A DNA stretch of 64,000 nt from NCBI GenBank assembly GCA_026874595.1, contig CM049316.1, positions 3,238,339 through 3,302,338 on the forward strand. Direction: 5' to 3'. Numbering within the stretch: the first letter of the stretch is position 1; each line of letters opens with the position of its first letter. The notes below the pieces were generated by a model. The model saw nothing but the letters and a program-made list of their open reading frames with translations, was not told the DNA's origin and did not search any database. The stretch is from Sipunculus nudus. Lineage: Eukaryota; Annelida; Sipuncula; Golfingiida; Sipunculidae. A program made the translations under genes and the position numbers. Of this stretch, positions 38,901 through 53,000 are shown one piece after another.

Positions 38901-41900
38901 TATGGTAAGACTGATATTATAAATTATATATTTTTTGCAACAAATTTATTCTTATCTTGTAGAGTAATAATAAAATCAAAATGATTTTAAAACAGTATGG
39001 GTCTTATAATACAAACTGCCTCATAATTCTAAAATTCTAGCTCAGAAATCACTGCTCACAGATGAAAATATTTGTGCAACAGTTATCCATGATTAAGTTA
39101 CGCTATATTTCCATCAACAGTAAAAATGAAAATATCTTGTAAATGTACAGACTTTTACTGTGTTTTGTTAAATTTTCCTCATGTAAATTAGTGGTACTTC
39201 TATTGAAAAATGATAAAGTTGTGATGGAATTATGACAGAGATTCAGAAAATACCAAGGAATGAGACAGACATAATTCCATTCAAATTTCTACATCTGCTT
39301 GTTTGATAATGTAACGTTAAGTTATCCAGGTGTGTTTTTCATGGTAATGTTTTACTGTATTTAGTTGACGATTTTCATTATATATTGATTCCTTCTCATA
39401 ACTTATCTTCTTTCATCATTAAATACACCAAAAGCCACCATAAATAATGTTTAAGTGTTTTTATCACTGCACACTTCATATTTGTCCATGGACCGGAGGT
39501 AATTTGACAACAGGAATCCTTAACCACAAATACCTCCCAGCCGATACAGGTACCTGCGACAAATGATCTGTCAAATGACAACAGTCTATACATAAAATAC
39601 CCATATACCGCCGTCCGGATGTCTGTGGGCACGGACATTGTCAGAAAACGAACTATACATAGATGTTGACCTCCTGGGCTTGTTACATAAATGATGTCAT
39701 TGAGTAAAGTTGATTCACAAAACTGCACCGGCACGGCTTAAAAGAGCAATGATCCCGACATTCAAATCCGTCTTTGTCAGTCATATACAACTAAAGTATA
39801 TATCATTTGTTTACACGGGCCACACGTTGTTTGCGATATACACTGACAAAGTGTACTTGATTAATGCACTATGTATTCACCAACAGAAGTTATTCAGTGC
39901 GTTTACACACTGAACAATAAAAAGGACCATAAAAGTTAGAGCAATCATATAATTAAATAGCCTATTCCCTAAATCCTTTCCCAATTCCTTACTGGTACTC
40001 CAAAGGTCCGTGCTGTTTGTTATGTCAGCAAACTTCCAAAAATGCCCGCAGGAAGCCAGGAACTATAGGGAATTTACCCTCCCGTTTTACTGGCCGTAAC
40101 TCTCTTTGTTGCGGGGCTATAGGAATATCGAACTTCTTGGAGTGATGGAATATTTAGGTTGTTAGTCGCTTGGTTTAAACTGAAGTTTACATTATACAAG
40201 AACACAATTACAAATACCATATTAAGAACTTTCCTCGAATAAAATTTAAATCATGAATCTAGGCCGGTAAAGTCATGCCACCTTATCCTCTGCTTTTCTT
40301 TCTTCTTCTCTTATCTCCTGGTTTTCTACAGTTTTTCCTTCTTTCATGTAATATGAAACCAAGATATATAACTCGACGAATCACTTTACAATGTGACCGC
40401 CAAATAATAATCTGGTGAAAGGATATGCCAAGAAGACAAGTCATAGTACATTGTTAGAGATGGTAATGTATATATGCTGTTGTCTGAGAGCAAGTGTGTA
40501 AATGCAGGCCAATCCAGGCACATAGTGCCACCTAATGACGGAAGTATTTAGTTTCTGGACCGGAGACCAGAAACGATAGGTAGGATGGTTTCTTTGGGGA
40601 TTGTAGGACACCTGCACAGAACCTGATTAATATTTTACAGTTGAGTTTGCATTTTCCAACTACACTTATTAAACAGCTTTACAACAATAGGCCGCATGGC
40701 AGGGATATTGTGTTAAACGCCGAGTCCGTCGCTTTGGTGATTTAGTGGTGCTAAATTTCTAGAATGTCAAGTAGAACACGGAGTATTGCAATTTTCATTT
40801 CAGATATAAAAATATGAGTCAGTATCTCGGCCGCTAATTAAATCCCTTCCAGAACCGCTGGCTAATCGTCCGATAAATCGCGCATCTGACATTAACCGGC
40901 AGAGCAATGGAGGAAACGATATGATGTCAGGAAAATCAATTCTAAGAAATATGGACATTTATTAACTGTAAAACTGTTGGCTCGAGAGATCCGTATGACA
41001 AATCCGACAGGTGATGACACGATGAATCAGACGACAGGAGACGGCCAACAATAACATTCTGCTTCAGAACTGACCGTATTTGTGGGTTTGTGAGTGGAAA
41101 GTCTGGGAAAGAAGGACACCGAGGTGAGTAATCTCCATGACACCTCTCTACATGCTGATGCAATCAGGATGACCAATATAAGGTTGGAGGAAATAAGACA
41201 TACCACCAAGGAAACGTGCAGATTTTCTTACTGGACAATATGTGACTTTCTCCGAGAAAAATTAGATTACACTTATTGAGACACATAACTGCGACACTTT
41301 AAAACGGTTCATGAATTATACTTCAAAATTGTTGACTACCATGCAGCACAATTATCCAAAATGTTATGATGTGATTTATTCCTATCAAATGTATTACCAA
41401 AATACTGCACCAGGTGTCAGCACAGGTCGCTTTCTTTTTTCGCCATTTAAGACAGGTGCACAAAGAGACCAGAAATGACCTCACATATATAACTCGAACA
41501 TTCGATCAACGTTGGATGAAGAAGCACTGTATCTCAATGAATTCCATCCATATAAATAAACAAACAGACAAACATGCGTGAAAACACAACCTTCCATTTT
41601 CGTTTTCGGAGGAAACGGATGTTCGGAACTGGTTTCTGCAAAGGTTGGCTGTGCAAGGAGGGTCAACATATGTGGAGGACCCTCCGTTTATCAGGAGTAG
41701 ATGGTGCAGAAAGGGAGGGGAGGGGGTGATGGGATTGGTGAGGTCTTAACAGATACTGAAAAGATAGTGATAAATTGGTAAAACACTTATTTTAGAGGAG
41801 GCCTTTGAGTTGAACGCTGCTTGCTCACAGGTTTCAGTCTGTACAACTACATTTGGGTCATCTGGACGAGACGTATAACGTTGAAAACCCAGCGACTTAT

Positions 41901-44028
41901 CAGAAAACGTTACCAGATTACTGATGATGTGACCCGAGTTTTCACCCCATTATGTATCATGTGGATAAAGATCTACATATAGCATGCATTGTATTATGTC
42001 ACCAATATGATTGTATTAGAAGTCATTTTAGTCCGCTTTAGGAACATTGCTTCAGTTTCAGTACTTGTCCATGAGCGGAAATCTGCCAATGTTCACAGCA
42101 ACAAGGAACCAGCAAGGGCCAACAAAAATACGACAGTTCATCAGAGAAGCTTTGATTTGAACTAAATGACCTCGATGACAGGTTGTGGCCGGACCTGTCG
42201 GGTAAAAAAAAATGGCGCCAACGTGTGAAGTTATCATTGTCAGGCCTCTCAGCAGCCATCATAAACGGTCTCCTTAGTCTGATCACACAGCTGTATTAAA
42301 TCGGCTCTAGTTCGCGCCTGGTATAATTTTTGGAAGTGTATGGTGTTTTTTACATTTTTCATATTTTAGTCCACCTGTCATCTGCAAAATTGCCGGGTAT
42401 GAAATCCTCCGGTAACCATTGAATCAGTGCATGCATGGATGTCATCATCTGGGGTTTGGCGTCACAATTCATACAGCTTGAATATTTTATATCGCAAAAC
42501 ATAATCTTGTCATCATATAACGTAAGGTTTTATAGACCAGCGTGATCCCATCCAGTTTGCCCCTCCCTCCAAAATTGTCAGCATTACCAGTTATAACAAA
42601 GTTCATTTAACGACAAAGAATAAACAAGACTCAAAAATCGACAATAAAACGAAGAAATGGATGTTAGAATTTAATGTTAACAGATCAACTGAGCGCCATG
42701 ACCCATGGGTCACCTGAAAGATATTTTCTTCATGTGCCTAATTCGATTGATTTTTCCCCCAAAATTTGAACTTTTTTTATCTTTGTGATTTAAAGCAGAA
42801 TAAAATCAAACGGTCAAAAAATTATCCATGCAACATTTACCGATATATAAATATAGTAAAGCCAATACAGAAGATAGACCTAAAGCTAAAAATAACACAT
42901 GGTCACAGGTACAACTTATATATACTTCTTTAATGGCTTTCACATAAGGAAGTTTATTACCACACTTTGTGAATAAGGGCAAATATTATACTATAGATTC
43001 TACACATGACAGGTTTCATTCTGGCGCAAAGAGCAGTCACATCTCTTAAGTGATAGATGTAAATATGTGTTTAATGTTCACAATGAATTTATCACGATAT
43101 GCTTCAAAGATATGACACTGGAAAGAATCCGGCACTGTAAACTTTTATTACAGGAGGCACGCTCAGTCACGTTAACGACATGGTGCGAATAAAACCACGA
43201 TACGCATATTATTTTTAATATATATATATATGAGAGAGAGAGAGGGAGAGAGAGAGAGTTTGTTTAGTTTACATGTCTCTGGGACAGGATTTTCATCATA
43301 CAAATTATGTTCAAGAACATGTATCATTGGTAGAATGTGGATAAAACTGCAGATTGAACCAGTAAGTAACTCTGAAAAATATATTAACGATAACAATTAC
43401 ATCTTTATATGTGAGAGCTGTGTATATGCTATTATTATGTGAAAGCGGGCGTTTGTATATGTGTATTTATACATGAAAACATGATGATGCGTTTTGTCTA
43501 CTCTTAGTTGTTTTTATATCCCATATATTAAAACTGGCAGCATTTAGCTGATTTTATACAATCAATATGAGGTCACGTCAGCCAGGTATACATGACATGT
43601 ATGTGTAGTGGGACGGTTCCCGTGAATGAGTGTGTGAAAGCGTAGTTGTATGTGAGTGGTAGATCTAGTAACGATAGCGAGATGTTTGGTTTTATATCGT
43701 ACCATTCAGGCTCCACGTGGCAGGCGTCATTATCGAACAAACCGCTGTACGGATGCCTTTGTTGTGAAGCAACGGTTCTTAAACGGTGCCCGTGTTTTAT
43801 GGCGCCTCCTGTCTATAGCCACTTAAACCAATAAATAACTTGTGCGTTTACGGTACGCCGCACAACCTGATCAGCTGTAATGTGAAGAATGCAACGAAAA
43901 GGTCTTTAATTACATACACTTAATGTTTAGACAAAATGGTATTTTCAATTTATCAAAGGAAATACCGGTATTTCACAATTAGCAACTTATGTAATTTTAC
44001 GACCCACCGGAACATTGGTATCGATTAA

Positions 44029-44070
<42 letters not shown>

Positions 44071-47000
44071 TATCATTGGTATAAATGTATGTATTTCCCA
44101 AGCTTATATGAGCTCAACGCAGTCGCACGTCTGCATTATGAGTTTGTGAGTAAATAAATCTTCAATCGTCTGCAACATTTTCGTATGAGATACAAATTAA
44201 CAAAAAAAAATCATTTCTTGTGAGGAATAAAGTTGTTGACAGACAAGGATAGAATAAATGCCGTCTTAAATGTATTTTGATTGTATAATTATCATTACAT
44301 TACATTAAGCAGGTACTACAAAATGAGGGTATTATTTCATTAAATCGAAATATCTCCTAATGCCTTATTATTCTTATCTCTATTTTGTCATATTTTGATC
44401 CCTGTGTGATATGGCATAAATAATAATATACGGTTATTTTAATTTCGAACAGAGATGTAAAAAATGTTAATGGTGACCATTCATCAATTGTTTGTTTATC
44501 ACTTGTTTTTATTATATGATTATATTTATTCTTAATTATATAATAAAAATAATAACAATAACAACAATAATAATAATAATTAGAGTGGTAGTAGTAATAG
44601 TAGTAGTAGCAGTGATTGCAATGGTACCAGTAGTGGTTTTAGTAGGCAGAATTTTTTTTGTTATTACACAAATCTACGTGCCTGTACAATCATTGTTGTA
44701 TATTTTGATTACATATTTCATTATTCATTTTCTTATTTTTGTAGTATTTGTTGCTGGAGAAGTGAAACTTATTCGATACTACATGAGGAACATCAAACTG
44801 AGTTGCCCCATCGATAACGAAAGCTCGAACGCGTCTGTCACGTGGTACCACAAACTCAATGCCGGCAGTGAGACGTCTAGGACGGTGTGGCCTCCGCAAG
44901 AGGGCGCCACAGACGAATTTTCTTTAAATGTTGATAAACAGCTTGTTATAAGACAAATATTACTAAAACATGGTGGGATTTATACTTGTGAGATCAGTAC
45001 ACCGACGTCTACATTACATGGTCAGGTTGAAGTCGTCGTTTTTGGTGAGTATACCTTTTACAGTATCATCATAAAGGATAAGATATTCATGTATGTACAA
45101 TATCATCATTAAGGATAAGATATTCATGTATGTACAATATCATCATAAAGGATAAGATATACATGTATGTACAATATCATCATAAAGGATAAGATATTCA
45201 TGTATGTACAATATCATCATAAAGGATAAGATATTCATGTATGTACAATATCATCATAAAGGATAAGATATACATGTATGTACAATATCATCATAAAGGA
45301 TAAGATATTCATGTATGTACAATATCATCATAAAGGATAAGATATTCATGTATGTACAATATCATCATAAAGGATAAGATATTCATGTATGTACAATATC
45401 ATCATAAAGGATAAGATATTCATGTATGTACAATATCATCATTAAGGATAAGATATTCATGTATGTACAATATCATCATAAAGGATAAGATATACATGTA
45501 TGTACAATATCATCATAAAGGATAAGATATTCATGTATGTACAATATCATCATAAAGGATAAGATATTCATGTATGTACAATATCATCATAAAGGATAAG
45601 ATATACATGTATGTACAATATCATCATAAAGGATAAGATATACATGTATGTACAATATCATCATAAAGGATAAGATATTCATGTATGTACAATATCATCA
45701 TAAAGGATAAGATATTCATGTATGTACAATATCATCATAAAGGATAAGATATTCATGTATGTACAATATCATCATAAAGGATAAGATATTCATGTATGTA
45801 CAATATCATCATAAAGGATAAGATATACATGTGTGCACCTAGAATTACTAGGCCATTAGTAATTATATTTTGTTTTACTAAAATATTTAAAATGAAACGC
45901 AGTTCCGTGTTTCGGTACACGCATGAACGTTTGCACTGGCTCATATTAAAAGGATCACATACCAAGTATGTTAAATATAAATGACATGTAGTGTTCTCCT
46001 TAAGATATTATGATATATGCCAGTATTTCGTTTCTAAAATTTGCTTAAAGGCTCACATACGCGCACGCAATCTGGTGACCGAACAGCTTCATAAATCAAG
46101 CAGTTTAACCATCAGATCGGTGTTTCTTCTTTAATATTTCTCCTTTTCGGGAGTTGTCACGCATGCGCAAGACCGATCTGTGGTCGCGCATTCTTGTTAT
46201 GGTAAACATGGTCTTGTTAAGGACTGCTTACTGACACAAAACCAGTGAGTCACTGTACTGGGTTGTTTTGCTGAGGAAACTTTCGTATTCTGCATAATGA
46301 ACTCAGATATTACACATATTATTGCAAATAATTATGTACACCTTTCAGTTGTGCTTGATGAATTATTCAAATAACTGTCGCTAGATGGCAGAACCTATGG
46401 CAGTCCCACAAAGTCCCATGTAACCACAGTAAAGCATGGGTAATCATATCACTAAGGACCTGTCTACCACGTACACGCGTATTTACCATACATAATGATA
46501 TATGTACATAATACATGTCCACTTGGTGCGGAATGGTGAACGTATCAGGCATGTATGTGTAGAAAACTTCTAACACCAGCCCTGCTGAATCAGATTCATG
46601 TTTTATCGATTATCAATAGTTCAAAATTTATACGGAATAAAAGAAGACTTCTGAGCTTTGACACGGAGCTGTTTAATGTAACAGATAACTCTCCAGAGTT
46701 TTATGTTTATGCATGGTGTTTCGATGTGCGCGTATCTTCTCCTGTTTGGCAATACGGACGGAACATGTATATATACATTACATTTTTAGTATCCATAAAG
46801 GTACCATTTTATTTGATCATCAGGGCCACCTGGAGTTACTTTAGTGAAAAAAAAACTGATGAATCTGTTCATAAGCGTAATACCTTGTATGTCCCCTGGA
46901 TTTATCACACCAAGAAAAATATTAATTGCTGATTCATACATAAACATAATATTAAGACTAAAACCATATGATCACTTTATGTTTGGATATTAGGCGGCGC

Positions 47001-50000
47001 CAATAAACGAATGAACAATCATTGTAATTGGTGCAAGTTCAGTACTAATTCCGATACCGTTATTTAAAATGCAACTTATCTTCTCAATACATGAAACAGA
47101 GTGCTCCCGTTTTCGTGTCTTCAAAGACAACATCAGTTATTTCCATCATTTTTACCCTTGTATCCTTGTTATGCGCCTTTGATTGTTTTCTATACCCAGC
47201 TCGCTATTTATACTCCATATTTACCATGTTTGCAATGATTTCAAGGTGCAACACTAACGCTAATTATAAACGTTAATGAGTAGAAAGGAAAGAAAGTTTT
47301 TATTACTTGAGTTACAGATGTCATGAATCTGACCTTGTACACTGAAAAATTAATATGTATGTGAAATCATTATGTATGAATCATTAAATACATGTCATTA
47401 TAAACCTTATATTATACCCATTTATTGTTATATATAATATATCATAATATAAACTTTTTTGATTATGTTATTTGTTATTACAGAGACGGCATGTGACCAG
47501 TCGGAGAATCAGCAACATCGTCAGTTAGGCTGCATTATCAATCACCGGGGACCGCAGCCCCCTCTAGTGGAGTGGTACAATGCCACGGGAGATTTAATCA
47601 GCAGTGTACTGAACAGAACCGTTAATTACACTATAGCCGAATTAACGGCCCCTTTTGGCGAATATGTATGCCAAGTATCCTTGCCAAAAGCAAATCTGTA
47701 TAGTAAAGTGTGTGGAGATTATAATATCATTCCGAAGACAAGTACGACAGCTCCAACTACAACAGTTATACCAACCACCCATAGCACAACTACCGGTAAG
47801 TGAGGAATTATCACACCAGGTGGCGCATCAGTACAGCTGCATGCATCTTATCATTTTAAGACCGTGACAGTTGCAAGGTTAAGTTACTGTATTTATTTGC
47901 TAGGTTAAATGAAGAGCACGAAAAATATAACCTTGGTGCATGTGTGTAAACACCATAACAATGTAGTTTATGTAACTGGATTACTAAGAACGACTAGCCG
48001 GTTAAGGATTAATTACGTACGGTTACTCATATTTCGTTCTGTTTACCATATTTTCAATTTGCATTCAAACAGGAAATAAAAAAAATTTTTGTTCCATATT
48101 ACGCTCTCGAGGCAGCGGAAATCTTGCGCTTCTGAAGAAGCCACTGATTTTCCCGCTGCCTGCTTTGACCGTTTATGAAGCACTTGAACACCAGGTGGCC
48201 TGTCTGCTGAAAAAACTGCTGATGTGTCTAGCGGCCAAACAAATGCCAGTCAACAAACACTCGACAGGCATCAGGCTCCGCCCAGAAACAACGTGTGGGG
48301 CCATCCTCTCTGAGCCTGTGGCCTGTTATAACGGTTGCCGGGGCGATGAGCTGTCACTCAAAACAAAATGAACAACATTAGCTCCGTGTATTCCTCGCTT
48401 GGCTGGTAAACCGTTTTGTCTTCCAGCACAGGGTCTCATCTGATTGGACCAAAATACAGTGCTCCCCTCTGGTGTAGAGATTCAGGAAACGAGGTCATAA
48501 CAAACAGCGCTTACGAAATAGGTAGTAGGCCTATAGGTAAAGCGCTGTGTAAAGGGCGTAGTTCGTGGAATATGATGCTCATGAGCACTGTGACGTCACT
48601 AGCAAAGCGGGTTGTCAAATAGAAATACGTCTGGAGGCCAGGCATAACCCTGGCGCGTTACAGTCAAAATCATGCTACAAGTCGTAGGCTACAGGTATTC
48701 AGATTTATCTCAGGCCGCCACATGTCCGTCTCAGGCTCTTGCTCAACAGTATTTAAAATCTGAATTGATTTAAAAGAAACATGATTTATATGGACATGGT
48801 TACTGGAACGGATCCATGTAGCAGATCCCGCTGTTATATCCAGTAGAATTTGTTTAAATTTGTTCCACAAAAGGCACAATTGGTTTATCTTGTGAAATCA
48901 TTAATTTGGAAGAAACCCCAACATACTGTACCACTGTGAAGTAGTCTCTTATGAAACCAGGCGTCTGTTACACTAAATTAAAGTGACTTAAGTAACTTTT
49001 GGATTGTCATGGTAATCATTATGACGTCGCATATTAAAAAATTCCCCACCCCCTCCGAAGTGGAAATGATTTCAGGAATTTGTGCATTTTTCTGAAGCAA
49101 TCAAATTTTTTTTGTGAATGTGAAAAAACCGTCTTACTGAAAATGATGCCACTGATTATAGACAGTTGATCATCCACGAAACACAAACCAGTTTGAATAA
49201 CAGTGTAACAGTTGAATGCGATATCAACGTTACAGCCCTATAAAACCTTCGTCAAAGATTAACACTATAAATTTATCACCTAATACTTAAAGATTATTTT
49301 TCAATGGACAGAGTGATCAGTCAACGAAAATCAGGAAACTGTTACACGGTAGTTTAACGAAAGTAAACCCTCCTTTGAGAAGAACTGGAAAATTTAAGTC
49401 GGTCGGTCCCTCAAAGATTTGTAACAATTGTTGCTTGGCCAATGGTTCATCCATCTGACAGGACTTCATTGAAATTCTTTTAAAACGTTTGGAGACTCTG
49501 TTTGGACAGGAGAAAGTTTATATCAGAACCTCTCCCGCCTTCATCCGCGGAGATAAATCCAGATATATTGGTCGGATTTTATATGTTCAGTGTACAAGGC
49601 ACGTCGCCCGTTAAAGCACGTGATCCCGGTAGACGAATGGGAGTTCTTCCAGCTTTGAGCAGATTGTTACTTTTTGTCGTCACCGTTTATTGTTATTATG
49701 ACGTAATGGTTTATCACGTGCCGAGTGACGCATGCAATATAAACAAGAAATGAGGCAGATTGGCGCGAGTGGCGATTTGTAAGCAGCTTAAGTAAAGTGA
49801 GGCACATTTGAATGGGCTGAAAATCTGTGTGACTATCGTTATCTGTCTGATTCAAGGTTTGTTACCTGGTACGTACTTATGTTAAATACGCTGTCATAAC
49901 AGTGACCAGTTTGTACATATGTCCATTACCATAGACACAAACCGCCCCTAGAATTATCGGGAGTTGTTGCGTTTCTTGAATCGTCTGAACCCCTGCTACC

Positions 50001-53000
50001 ATCTGGTGGGGAGAATATTAACAACGATCACCCAGCAGGTGGCTTCACTTCACTTAGACATTGCCCCGTTCCGTTATACATGACTGCACACGCACGTTGC
50101 AGTGCATATACATTAAGTAGTCGGGGAGCTACAGCGTGTGAATCGGCAGCTCTCTGTGGCAGAGCTAACCGAAGCACCCTGGGAAATTTGAATGGACCCC
50201 TTTGTTAGGTGATGCAAGCTATAGGCATATACCAGGCTGACATCAGTCCGCTTGGGTCACTCCATAGTGTATGGGCATTAGTTCTGACAAGAAGTTAAGT
50301 ATAAACACGTGCATCAGACCGTCGATCCGCTGATAAAACAGTAAGTACAAAGATTTCTGAAGTATTTTTGAAGTACTGATCGTACTCGAAAATCAGTTCT
50401 GATAAACTTTGTTAGATCTGGAGACAGTTTGAAATGGGGCCATCACACGATCACTGCATAGACCTTCTCTGTGTGTGACAACCAATACAAAGCAAAGGAG
50501 CGGAATATAATTTATCGTTTAATGACATTTCGCGTAATGTTGAAGCCACATGCGGAGGGTGAATGTACCGGCCTTGATAAAACGTTACTTTTTAACTTCA
50601 TTAACTTAATTATAATTGCGGTACCTACACATCCCTGTAAAATGGTTCAGATAATTCAGCAGCCTCAGATTTCTGCATCATAGACTTGTTGTCCTGCTAT
50701 TCATTATTTTCAGTTTGTTCAAAAGTTCGGGGAAGAACACTGTAATATTGTGTTATATAGGTGCCCCCTTTCGCCGTTATGGAAAATTTTAAAAAGTCAT
50801 AGTAACGCAGTAAAATTGTAAGTAATCTCACCTTTACGATAGTGAAATATTATGCATATTAAATGGCTGAGTGTCATATTCAAAAGCAGTTTCTGGAAAT
50901 TCGTATTTTCCTTGCATAGAGAAGTTTGTTAAATTATATTGATAAAGGTTCATTTCGGATATTATTAGTATTAATCCGAAGCAGACCTGCAGATATCGTG
51001 TACCTGCGACATTAATCCCCTCAGGCTCCGCAGTGATTTTCATTAATATTTATTGGTTCCGCTCCTTGAGGAAGAAAACTACAACATTCATGTAAGGGCC
51101 TTGTTTGAAATGTTCCCTGTGTGTTCAGGGTATATATACATCTGTGTACATGAGTAATAATGTTCAGCTATGTGTGATTACTTTGGTAATATAAATGTAT
51201 AGAACATTGGAATTATTATATACTGTGATTGTGAAAGTGATGAATTTTATGAGATTGGACCTTTCAAGGACGATGTGACGCACCGTCTGTATTATTTCAA
51301 CATCAAGTGTTCAGTTCTGGCTTAGGCCTAACGGTCTTGTGTATATGCTCTGTCTAAACTTTCAACAGCAAGGAAACTATATACATAACCTTTTAAACAC
51401 GCACACACATGTATGATGTGAACTTGATTTCTGTACCATGCATTGCAGGATCAATGGGAAATATACAGATATGTAAATAAATTATTAAAAACACCATGGA
51501 ATATATGTTCTTCAAACAAAGCATTAAAACAAACAAATAAAACAGAAGGATTTTGATTAACCCCTTTCTGTAGGCCTATATGTGACCTTTTCTGGTTTCA
51601 GCTTTTGTCACCATATTTACCGATCCTCTTTGTCCTGTCAGTGATATTCAGTAGATCTTTTCCATGAGCATGCGCACTAACGGTGCTCCGGCAAAGTGAG
51701 TCAGCAGTATGTTTGAAACCAGACACATACCAGACAAAACGATATGGGCTTTAAAGATAGGACAGGGGGTTTGACTCTTATCATTTGAGATGTTACAAAT
51801 ACGTACTTTGTTTTTCGATATAACGGACCCGAAGGCCTAGTGTGAGTCATCACCGACAGATGGTGTTAGTGTGGTGGAAAAGTTCTACTGCGCTGTTCTT
51901 TATCGCTGTTTATTCGGCTTAATAATTAAAGGTTTCTTCAATGAACTTGATACGTTATGATTCACTGATTCTGCTAACCATTATGTGCTGATTCTTTAAT
52001 TCAAGGATGAAGTCTCGTTTACACCCTGACGGTTTACCATCCTCCCCCCCCCCCAAAAAAAAAAAAAAACCGACCTACCCGGTAGCCATTTAGTGTTGTT
52101 ATCAAGCTTAGGGCTTTTAATGATTTAAGTTGACTTTGTTATATTTTGCAGAATGAACCAGTTATTTTGGCACCTACACGTTATGTATATATGTTGAAGT
52201 TTTGTTTTAAATTGGGATTTGTACATGACTGTACCCATTTTCCATAGGATTTTTAATACGTTTAATTTCACCAATTCCTCCGCCATTGGCATCCATGAGA
52301 CAATAGTTATTTGCATATTTCTTGTCCCCTGCGTACAAAAAAAAATAGAATTAGGAATTGACATATGTACGCCATTTTATTGAAGCCCCTATATATATAT
52401 CTCCACGTAGACGAGACTTCGTTTCTTCAGATTGAAGGTGACGTCATGTGATTAATTCAGCTTGCTTGCAGACTTTCTTTTCTCGCAGCCACCACAATGG
52501 AACCTACAACTGCCGCAGCAATGACAGCGCCCCCTACCACGCTCCCTCCTTCACCGGCCCCTCTGTCCACTCTAAACAAGGAGGTGGCCGTAGCTGTTGC
52601 GGACAAACATGGCGTAGGTCCGTTCCAGACTCCACCTGTTGTTTAATATTTCTGTAATGGTATTAAAAACTATTAACAATACTCTGTTTTCATTTCCACA
52701 TGTCCACTTACTTTTAACTTAATTGTATATAACAGTAACAAACTTGCAAAGGAAAAGAGATCTAACAACAAAACTGTAGTTCAACCGGCCAGTATTAACA
52801 GCATGGGTAATTAATCCGTACTGTCTCGAATGTTGAAAAAGTTAATTTGATTTTAAATCTTTGAAAAGAATTTATATAGGTAAAAGTCCTGTTGACAGAG
52901 GGTCAGACAAGTGCTGATACCTAAAGGTGCTATGCTCAGCACTTTTCAAACGTTATCAACTTTGGGAGAGACGATCCACCTGTCAGATGCCAGTATTCCA

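Larger units (their letters stand above)
21013..44744 (+). other. Intron 1 of the Ig gene (23.7 kb)
   Basis: Bounded by GTGAGT and TTGTAG. It holds a compound TA/GT microsatellite (22495-22594), the 47-bp minisatellite (24453-29802), a (TA)n tract (35892-35945), a minus-strand 280-codon frame (36980-37822), a (GA)n run (43232-43258), a second (TA)n tract (44032-44067) and a trinucleotide tract just before exon 2. Between these (21013-22494, 22595-24452, 29803-35891, 35946-36979, 37823-44031) I see AT-rich sequence with nothing recognisable. Confidence 0.7.

Noticed and set aside
44492-44744. In-frame upstream extension of exon 2 with a hydrophobic I/V-rich N-terminus that mimics a signal peptide
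   Set aside because: It is translated from (AAT)n and (AGT)n microsatellite and T-rich polypyrimidine tract; a strong acceptor at 44744 with matching phase 1 and a better signal peptide in exon 1 explain the start.
48165-48622. Two short frames in a GC-richer part of intron 3 considered as a third Ig exon
   Set aside because: Neither has the Cys-Trp-YxC spacing of an Ig domain nor flanking phase-1 splice sites.
49990-50345. Possible alternative first exon in intron 3 ending at ACA-GTAAGT (50341)
   Set aside because: The donor is good, but the only obvious ATG frame (near 50272) stops before the donor and no independent promoter evidence is visible; kept as a note only.
52448-52657. 69-codon frame overlapping exon 4
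   Set aside because: It is in a different frame from the stalk reading that joins exon 3 in phase, and it runs through the exon 4 acceptor and donor.
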